Assembly (NCBI GenBank): GCA_963922205.1
Contig: CAWUHX010000044.1
Span: 1,426,001 to 1,490,000, forward strand
From: Romanomermis culicivorax
Taxonomy: Eukaryota > Nematoda > Enoplea > Mermithida > Mermithidae
Direction of reading: 5' to 3'
Length of the DNA stretch: 64,000 nt
Shown: positions 60,001 to 64,000 of the stretch, in pieces
How positions within the stretch are numbered: position 1 is the stretch's first letter
Layout of the letters: every line of letters starts with the position of its first letter
Made by a program: the position numbers and the translations under genes
Notes under the pieces: model-generated
What the model was told of the DNA's origin: nothing
The model's database searches: none
What the model saw: only the letters and a program-made list of their open reading frames with translations

Positions 60001-63000
60001 AATCGAGCCTTTCCTCCATCGAATCATCACTGGAGATGAAAAGTGGGTGGTGTGTGTTAACATCGTCCAGAAGTTACAATGGGTCAGCAAAAGCTCTAAA
60101 CCAGCAAATGTGTGAAGGCCCGATTTACACCCACACAAGGCTATGTTATGTGTATGGTGGTTAACCCAGGGAATTATTCACTTTGAGTTGCTTCCACATG
60201 GTTTGACCATCCCCGCTAAAGTCTATGAAGATCAGCTGGATCATGTACAAAATGTCTCGATTCAAAAGCCGCCTGCTTTGGTAAACTGCAAAGGAGTACT
60301 TCTGCTCTATGACAATGCCCATCCATTTACCCCTGCTATTTTCCAGGCAAAAATCCAGGAATTAAATTGGGAGTTGTTACCCCATCTACCATACATGTGC
60401 ATGGTAGTAGTTGCAGGCCGGGGATAAATCCCAAAATCGTTGGTAGCAATTTTTTTTAATTTTATAAAAGTACAGTTCATTTAGGATACCAACAACATGT
60501 TCAGTTATTACTACTGACTGGCACTTATAATGTTCAGTGTGAATATCGATTTGTCAATAATGGACCAAAGAAATGTTGTTGGGTATGGACAGTTTATGGA
60601 TTTACCTTACGCTAAAAAATTTGGCAGAAATTAACTATAGGCCAAAAATTAGGCAAAGTAAAATGCAACAAACACTTTGAAAAGATTAGATTACAAAAAA
60701 GATCAATCTAAAACACAGTTTATGATAAATGTCATCAAACAACTTTCTTGAGTAATTATTGATACAAAAGGCAATAAAATTTCATTTTAAAGTAAAAAAT
60801 TACTATATACCTGATTTCAGGGAAAAAATTACTAAAGGACCAATTTTGGACATTTTCTATACCCTGGGCCAGTGTTTTTTTGTACTCGGTCCATTTGTAC
60901 TGGTACAAACGACCTCTCAAAAACCGCTTGTACTCCAAAATTTGCGAAAAATTGCTAAAAAAAGGATTCATTGTTATAAAATGCAACAAACATGTTGTCA
61001 AATACAAATACGTTGGCTATTTCCACGAGACACATAAGAAGGCTACGAATTCAGACACATAAAACACTTGATCATGAGGCACATAACATGCACTAGTGAA
61101 ATACTCCACAAAAAGCTTTTATTATTATGCCACAGCTGCTATTTTGTCGTTTTCGATGTGGACGCATAACAAACAAGTCCCACAAAGTCCATTGATACTG
61201 AATACTGACAGCTGTTGAGTAACAAAAAATTTTTTTGTCCAAAAATTTTCGTTTGTACTGGTACAAACGAAGCCCAAATTTTCGTTTGTACTCTGGACCG
61301 TTTCGTTTGTAAAGTACAAGAAAACACTGCCTGGGACCCTTGACCCTGTGCATGTATGCAACCACTGATTGTACAGCTGAAGACTGGTTGGGCAAAATTG
61401 ACTGACAGTAAATCCCTGACCTGAGGCCCAGCCCGGGAATAATCCCCCAGCTCTCCCCCCCCCTATGCGCATGTATGCGGGCCGTGCGGTGGATTTTTTC
61501 ATGGGGGGCGGACTAGATTTTTCTACTGAATAGCCCCAGAGAATGTCTATTTTATGCAGATATACTGTGTGCATGCTGCCTCAATGGGGGAGGGGGCGGC
61601 CGCCCCCTTTGTGCACGGCCCTTCCATCCACCATATTCACCAGAAATTGCACCATCAGATTGTTCTGGTCATTGCAGGATACTCGATATGGAATTTGAAA
61701 ATGATGATCAGGTCGAAACGTTTATCTACAACATTTTTGATTCAAGGCCCCACGCCTTTTATTATACAGGCAATGCAAAGCTACCTGCGAAAGAGCAAAG
61801 TGTGATTGATAGTAATAGTAATAGGGTATATTTTGATGATTAATCATGCTCCATGCAAATGTAATAGAAATTTGAAAATGTAGTCAAATTTTCGACATTA
61901 CTTTCTTGCCAAGAGTATTTTTACTGTTTTGCCCGAATTTTGTGAAAATGGTTGATTTAAACTTGTTTTTTTGGTTTTCTAGCTGCTCGAATGCACTGAC
62001 AGCAGATTGCAAAGGAGTGAGAGTGTGGCGATAGTGTCCTTTGATACCCCCCATGACGTTTTGACGAGAAAATTTTTTCTAAACCATTATATACTCACTT
62101 TATTGTTGCGTCTAGCTTCTTATAATGCCGTGGGGCAATATTCGCGCGGTAATTTTTCGCAAAATCCGCGTTAGAAACCGGTGATACAGGCAACGGATTG
62201 GCGATAGTTGCCATCTGTTGCTCGCAAACCGTGGTCGTTAGCGACTGGGGCGTTATGCTACCGTCGCGAGACGTTTTTTGACCGAAATTAGATAATTCAT
62301 TAGACGTACAAGGAAAAACATCGCCGCGTTGTTGTAGTATGGAATTGTTACTCGTTCTTAAATGATTACCGAATAAAAGGCACTTGATAATGAAATCGAA
62401 CATTCAATCTTCGAATTGATTTGGTTTCTTACCGTATAAATTATCAGAAAAAAATCTTAAACCAAGAATAAATCTTTTCTGCCGTTCTACGATTAGAATT
62501 TTTTTTCATATCTTTTACTAATTGACTAGAGACGTGCTCAAAGTCGTAAAGCTGAGGAATTTTGTTCAGATTATGAATGAACTACTATAGAAAATTGATA
62601 GCTTGAACATGAAGTTAAAAATGAACACGTGGAAGAAGTACTGTGTATCAGTGATATAGTGATATAAGCGCATTTAAGAACTATATTAATATTGAATATG
62701 CTGGAAAAGCTGTAATTAAGGCATGGCCACTGACTCTGCCTCAGACGTTGAGAATTTGATGCTTTTAATTTTTGGATATTGAAATAAATGTTTTATGTAT
62801 TTTTCAAGTCAAAAGGAACAATTAGTGGAACTCTTTGGAAACGATATTTCTCGTTGAAAATATCGATTCTAGTCCTAAAAATTTTAAATTATTCGGTTCC
62901 AGTTTCGGTTTACCGCTGCATTTCTGGTAATTGCTGAAAAAGCCAAACTTTCATGTTGTCTATACAAAAAACACATTAGTCTTCAATGCAAGTTGGATTC

Positions 63001-63897
63001 CACTCGAATTTCATGCATGCAAGTAGTCGAGGGAAATGCCACATAAAATTATCAACCATATGGTGGTGATCCCCATGTTTGCGGATCATTTGGCTATATC
63101 CTTTAGAACGGAAAACTGAAAAAATTATATATTTGTGGTACAAAATGGCCATGTTTGGAAAAAATAGCCACATACATCCATTTTCTAGGCGCCTCGCGTC
63201 ATAAACACATAATATCATTTTTTAAATCATTTCCGGAAAGCGAAAAAATGCTACATTTTTACCTCTAATGATACCATGTTAAAATTTGTTAAAAATCCAC
63301 AACACTCATTAAAAATTCAGGCTGACTTCCAGACCACCGTAATATCTATGACTCCATGGCTCTGCTGGAAACTAATGTTTTAGACAGATCAAGGATCATA
63401 CAATTACGCTAAATTATGATTTAGAATTCAAGGACAGATTGTACCAACATAACGAAATTGAAACGAAAAGGGTCAATTGTGTGGAGCAAGCGTAAACCGC
63501 AAATTTGATATTAACCAACTCACATTCTAAGTAGAATTTCTTCGCACACTTTCCTTTCGTAGTCCTCGTGCCTTTTTGTTGCCATATCTTCTTTCGTAAA
63601 GCTAGCTTCAGAGTCCGCAACTTCGTGTAAATACATACAGTCCTGCTAATAATGAAAAGAAAAGATGAATGAAGCGACAAAGCACAAATGGTATAAAGAC
63701 AAATTGTGTATTTTCTTACAGCACGGCTTACCGTTTTTTGACATGGTTTATTTTGTAAGAAGCAAGAACAATATTTCGTCGTTCCCAGAGATGCTCGTAA
63801 AATTTTTTCCGTCTATTACTCGTTGATTCAACGCCATGATGGCTTTGACGGCTTCTTCTTCTTTAGAATAAGTGACATAAACGCTGGCTGACGCAGT
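44731..63897 (-). CDS. CNOT4: CCR4-NOT-associated E3 ligase CNOT4, 3' portion (ten exons)
   Basis: CNOT4 is a RING-type ubiquitin ligase with an RRM that works with the CCR4-NOT complex in mRNA decay and ribosome-associated quality control. Exons in transcript order: 63897-63732, 63642-63524, 62356-62099, 54725-54270, 49771-49494, 49421-49311, 49222-49044, 48520-48268, 46048-45746, 45098-44731. Every donor/acceptor pair is GT-AG and all phases join. Visible: the second half of the RRM ([18 protein letters not shown]), the C3H1 zinc finger (CX8CX4CX3H, ending CMYLHE), FTKEDM, then a long low-complexity tail holding the conserved DDDLGFDPI and KALEDLL blocks. RING and early RRM are outside the window. 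One base too many in an A6 run breaks the first exon. About 830 codons here. Confidence 0.93.
45746..46048 (-). CDS. CNOT4: CNOT4 exon i
   Basis: 303 bp. The acceptor must be ...tcttaag (AG at 46050-46049) because it joins exon h in phase; the nearby ...tcccag would not. Encodes [20 protein letters not shown] ... [13 protein letters not shown] ... [18 protein letters not shown]. Donor gtagca. Codon use is noticeably more GC-rich than the surroundings. Confidence 0.88.
46120..47278. mobile_element. hAT-type MITE, family B, copy 1 (1.16 kb) in a CNOT4 intron
   Basis: Ends CACTGGTTTTTTTTTGTACGAG and, inverted, CACTGTTTTTTCTACAAG. Flanks ATGGTAAG (46112-46119) and GTCGTAAG (47279-47286) agree at 6 of 8. 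Near each end is 'gtac.a...' as in the other family B copies. No transposase. Confidence 0.65.
47287..48267. other. Rest of CNOT4 intron h-i
   Basis: No gene recognised. Frames at 47604-47885 (minus) and 47683-47925 (plus) overlap each other and have no family features. Confidence 0.5.
48268..48520 (-). CDS. CNOT4: CNOT4 exon h
   Basis: 253 bp, acceptor ...tgtttccag, donor gtaaaa. Encodes [20 protein letters not shown] ... [20 protein letters not shown] ... [11 protein letters not shown]. His/Gly/Asn-rich and without a fold I recognise; kept by phase and codon bias. Confidence 0.88.
49044..49222 (-). CDS. CNOT4: CNOT4 exon g: conserved GFDPI...KALEDLL block
   Basis: 179 bp, acceptor ...ttttttag, donor gtaggt. 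Encodes [20 protein letters not shown] then a charged coil [15 protein letters not shown] and a Gln/Asn/His-rich tail ending NQNQ. The FDP...KAL.DL.E.E block is the best-conserved stretch outside the N-terminal domains. Confidence 0.93.
49311..49421 (-). CDS. CNOT4: CNOT4 exon f
   Basis: 111 bp between ...cttacag and gtaagt. Encodes [14 protein letters not shown] ... [18 protein letters not shown]; the DW(Q)xAF and DDDLG blocks match the conserved C-terminal region of CNOT4. Confidence 0.93.
49494..49771 (-). CDS. CNOT4: CNOT4 exon e
   Basis: Acceptor ...ttgttcag, donor gtaatt from 49493, 278 bp, phase 1 at the end. Encodes [16 protein letters not shown] ... [15 protein letters not shown] ... 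LDKFS. Asn/Ser-rich, probably disordered. Confidence 0.9.
49772..50728. other. CNOT4 intron sequence
   Basis: AT-rich intron between exons d and e, nothing recognised before the MITE at 50731. Confidence 0.5.
50731..51731. mobile_element. TA-flanked MITE (Tc1/mariner-type), 1.0 kb
   Basis: Inverted ends of about 65 bp start CATGTAATTGGGGGGAAGTG on the left; the right end is the complement of CATGTAATTGGGGGAAGTGC. Both continue to 'ccatatggctagccat'. TA is present on each side (50729-50730, 51732-51733), the Tc1/mariner target. No coding frame. Fragments of its right end occur at 5251-5285 and 7107-7173. Confidence 0.75.
51734..52770. other. CNOT4 intron sequence between MITEs
   Basis: No gene or repeat recognised. 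Confidence 0.4.
52779..53829. mobile_element. hAT-type MITE, family B, copy 2 (1.05 kb)
   Basis: Starts CAGGGTTTTTTTGTACATG and ends AAAGAAAAACACTG. Flanks CTTCTATC (52771-52778) and CTACTATC (53830-53837), 7 of 8. Subterminal 'catttgcacacgtacaaacgac' resembles the copy at 60870. The words 'cggcgcca..cgccgg' (53138-53155, 53640-53662) form repeated small hairpins inside. Confidence 0.8.
54076..54254. mobile_element. hAT-type MITE, family C, copy 2 (179 bp)
   Basis: CATACCTGTA / TACAGGTATG ends; AGATTAAT (54068-54075) and AGATTAAC (54255-54262). It is inserted in the first 16 bases of the intron after CNOT4 exon d, leaving the donor intact. Confidence 0.85.
54270..54725 (-). CDS. CNOT4: CNOT4 exon d: Ser/Gln/Asn-rich region
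   Basis: Acceptor ...cgtag at 54726-54727, donor gtaaga from 54269; 456 bp. Begins [17 protein letters not shown], which after exon c gives ...[10 protein letters not shown], an order kept in vertebrate CNOT4. Rich in Ser, Ala, Gln and Asn; likely disordered. A family C MITE ends 16 bp from the donor, inside the intron. Confidence 0.9.
54726..55401. other. CNOT4 intron sequence
   Basis: Start of the 7.4-kb intron between exons c and d (left side). No gene recognised; includes 'tatgagggtatactactcctacc' which has a relative at 58935-58970. Confidence 0.4.
55410..55609. mobile_element. hAT-type MITE, family C, copy 3 (200 bp)
   Basis: CATACCTGTA / TACAGGTATG ends with a perfect 8-bp duplication CAGATGAT (55402-55409, 55610-55617). 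Interior as in the other two copies. The perfect duplication suggests this is the youngest. Confidence 0.9.
55780..56110 (-). pseudogene. hAT-superfamily transposase, C-terminal dimerisation region
   Basis: Minus-strand frames give [20 protein letters not shown] then [10 protein letters not shown] and, after a shift, [19 protein letters not shown] to a basic tail ending 55780. 'P.L....LVLP...A..E.GFS..N.I' followed by 'L.PDT...LM.I...G' is the hAT C-terminal signature. The rest of the transposase is not seen upstream (56110-56290 is already degraded). Probably an old autonomous relative of hAT-type elements, though not necessarily of the MITEs here. Confidence 0.65.
56291..59339. other. CNOT4 intron, 3 kb without a recognisable gene
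   Basis: Contains a fragment similar to the TA-flanked MITE end near 56515-56570 ('aactggggggag ... cgtcgactatatgg'), a GC-rich patch at 56880-56970, and 'ccgatcggg' words in inverted orientation near 57590-57650 and 58590-58620 that may be ends of another MITE. Small frames have no motifs. Confidence 0.4.
59526..60393 (+). pseudogene. mariner transposase, N-terminal and central part
   Basis: [20 protein letters not shown], then [20 protein letters not shown] and FAKFRTGT form the helix-turn-helix region. After shifts come [12 protein letters not shown] (first catalytic Asp, about 60020-60050), then [20 protein letters not shown], and YDNAHPFT (second catalytic Asp, where HDNARPH is usual). 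The frame then reaches [12 protein letters not shown] and runs into the insertion. An upstream 20-residue lead ([19 protein letters not shown]) is probably not original. Confidence 0.8.
60870..61329. mobile_element. hAT-type MITE, family B, copy 3 (460 bp)
   Basis: Starts CAGTGTTTTTTTGTACTCGG and ends AGTACAAGAAAACACTG. The right flank is CCTGGGAC (61330-61337); the left flank CCTGGGC (60863-60869) is the same with one base lost. Internal 'tttgtactggtacaaacga' occurs near both ends. Confidence 0.8.
61479..61620. mobile_element. Small GGGCCGTGC element (about 140 bp)
   Basis: Inverted ends GGGCCGTGC / GCACGGCCC. The interior matches 1-217 in reverse ('cggactagatttttc', 'gaatagccccaga', 'atatactgtgtgcat'). 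Confidence 0.65.
61628..61843 (+). pseudogene. mariner transposase, C-terminal part
   Basis: [11 protein letters not shown] contains the third catalytic position (Glu-Ile-Ala where D-L/I-A is usual: the Asp is replaced by Glu), followed by [33 protein letters not shown] and YFDD, TAA 61841. This is the C-terminal end of mariner transposase, continuing the sequence that stops at 60393. Confidence 0.8.
62099..62356 (-). CDS. CNOT4: CNOT4 exon c: low-complexity linker
   Basis: Donor gtgagt at 62098-62093 is clear, phase 2. The acceptor is less certain: 'catttaag' ending at 62357 gives the right phase (62356 first base), but a second AG four to five bases in would also fit. It encodes [20 protein letters not shown] ... 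KLDATIK. The long frame upstream to 62403 is not all exon because a TGA lies just before it. Confidence 0.75.
62400..63517. other. CNOT4 intron b-c
   Basis: No gene or repeat recognised; short minus frames at 62976-63218 are without motifs. Confidence 0.5.
63524..63642 (-). CDS. CNOT4: CNOT4 exon b: end of C3H1 finger and following helix
   Basis: Acceptor ...attagcag, donor gtgagt (63523-63518), 119 bp, ends in phase 2. It encodes [20 protein letters not shown], then a basic helix [25 protein letters not shown] supplies the last Cys and His of the finger, and SFTKE(D/E)M is a strong CNOT4 marker. Confidence 0.93.
63732..63897 (-). CDS. CNOT4: CNOT4 exon a: C-terminal half of RRM and start of C3H1 finger
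   Basis: Acceptor ...ttctag at 63900-63898, donor gtaagc from 63731. The frame reads [16 protein letters not shown] ... [10 protein letters not shown]. At the T6 run 63803-63808 (A6 in the gene) the frame must move by one base to give [15 protein letters not shown] and KPCQKT, the expected RRM end and first zinc ligands. With five A the exon is 165 bp and in phase; with six it is out of frame. Confidence 0.9.
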
Positions 63898-64000
63898 CTA
63901 GAAATTCAACATCGATGATCAATTTCACATAGAGGGTCTGACGCTGATAGAAGGAAATAAATGAGCCAAACTGAAATCCTGTTAGGCGTTATAACAACGA

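Larger units (their letters stand above)
60394..61627. mobile_element. Composite insertion inside the mariner
   Basis: Bounded by 'ccatctaccata' (60382-60393) and 'ccatccaccata' (61624-61635), consistent with a duplicated target of 8 or more bases. It includes ends resembling each other in inverted orientation ('catacatgtgcat' at 60389, 'atgcgcatgtatg' at about 61466), a family B MITE (60870-61329) and the small GGGCCGTGC element (61479-61620), so it grew in several steps. Confidence 0.6.
59345..61843 (+). mobile_element. mariner element, split by a later insertion
   Basis: The transposase is in two pieces: 59526 to about 60393, and 61628-61843, separated by 1.2 kb of other elements. A mariner-like end, 'ttgggttggcaaaaaagtaatgcc', lies at about 59397 (and 'ttaggttgg' at 59345). 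The right TIR is not found after 61843. Stops and shifts make it inactive. Confidence 0.75.

Noticed and set aside
62357-62403. Extending CNOT4 exon c to the Met at 62403
   Set aside because: A TGA lies immediately upstream in that frame, and phase from exon b requires an acceptor at about 62357.
1-64000. CRISPR arrays, bacterial operons or riboswitches
   Set aside because: The window is animal nuclear DNA with spliced genes; the regular repeats found are minisatellites or transposon ends without spacers.

Overview
This window is animal nuclear DNA. The evidence is one spliced housekeeping gene (CNOT4, minus strand, about 44.7-63.9 kb) with GT-AG introns and the standard genetic code, set in AT-rich sequence crowded with decayed eukaryotic transposons: Ty3/gypsy, an L1/Tx1-like LINE, Polinton/Maverick, mariner, hAT-type and PIF/Harbinger-like elements. 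The mix suits an invertebrate, but I cannot name the species. The sequence is assembled, not finished: it has a 100-N gap preceded by an exact library PCR adapter, which points to an amplified low-input long-read library.

Layout. 0-5.3 kb: a Ty3/gypsy retrotransposon on the minus strand (gag, zinc knuckle, protease, RT, start of RNase H), cut at 217/218 by a small inverted-repeat element. 5.3-6.3 kb: a hexamer repeat and a hAT-type MITE with a perfect 8-bp target duplication. 6.2-17.6 kb: a 5.6-kb block present twice, at 6172-11799 and 11942-17569, either side of the adapter and gap. I read this as two overlapping allelic contig ends left unmerged, not a real duplication. Each block carries a 2.2-kb transposon with 25-bp perfect inverted repeats and 11-bp minisatellites. 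17.6-21.6 kb: GATC-rich repeats, an empty-site relative of that transposon's insertion point, and a broken Polinton packaging ATPase (18.9-19.6 kb). 21.3-27.7 kb: a tandem repeat containing a dead LINE (ORF1 and ORF2). 28.3-29.1 kb: two MITEs. 29.6-35.4 kb: a decayed Polinton with a small hydrophobic protein, a conserved protein of unknown role, integrase, adenain-like protease, a membrane protein, penton-type capsid protein, a small virion-type protein and major capsid protein, all on the plus strand. 35.4-38.8 kb: no recognisable gene. 38.8-42.4 kb: a large palindromic element with arms of about 1 kb around a decayed gene of an uncharacterised C2H2-finger family. 42.4-44.7 kb: little, possibly a tRNA-like SINE head.

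The 44.7-64 kb part is the 3' portion of CNOT4, the E3 ligase/RNA-binding subunit associated with the CCR4-NOT deadenylase. I resolve ten exons whose phases all join. They run from the second half of the RRM through the C3H1 zinc finger and a conserved DDDLGFDP-type motif to a Gln/Ser/Pro-rich C-terminus. The RING and the first half of the RRM lie beyond position 64000. The introns hold MITEs of at least three families with 7-8-bp target duplications, a mariner split by a later insertion, and the C-terminal piece of a hAT transposase.

The most useful observations are the adapter-marked false duplication, the palindromic element with its uncharacterised gene, the dispersed Polinton with a small intron in its capsid gene, the filled/empty site pair that proves transposition of the 25-bp-TIR element, and a one-base run-length error or mutation in the CNOT4 RRM exon.
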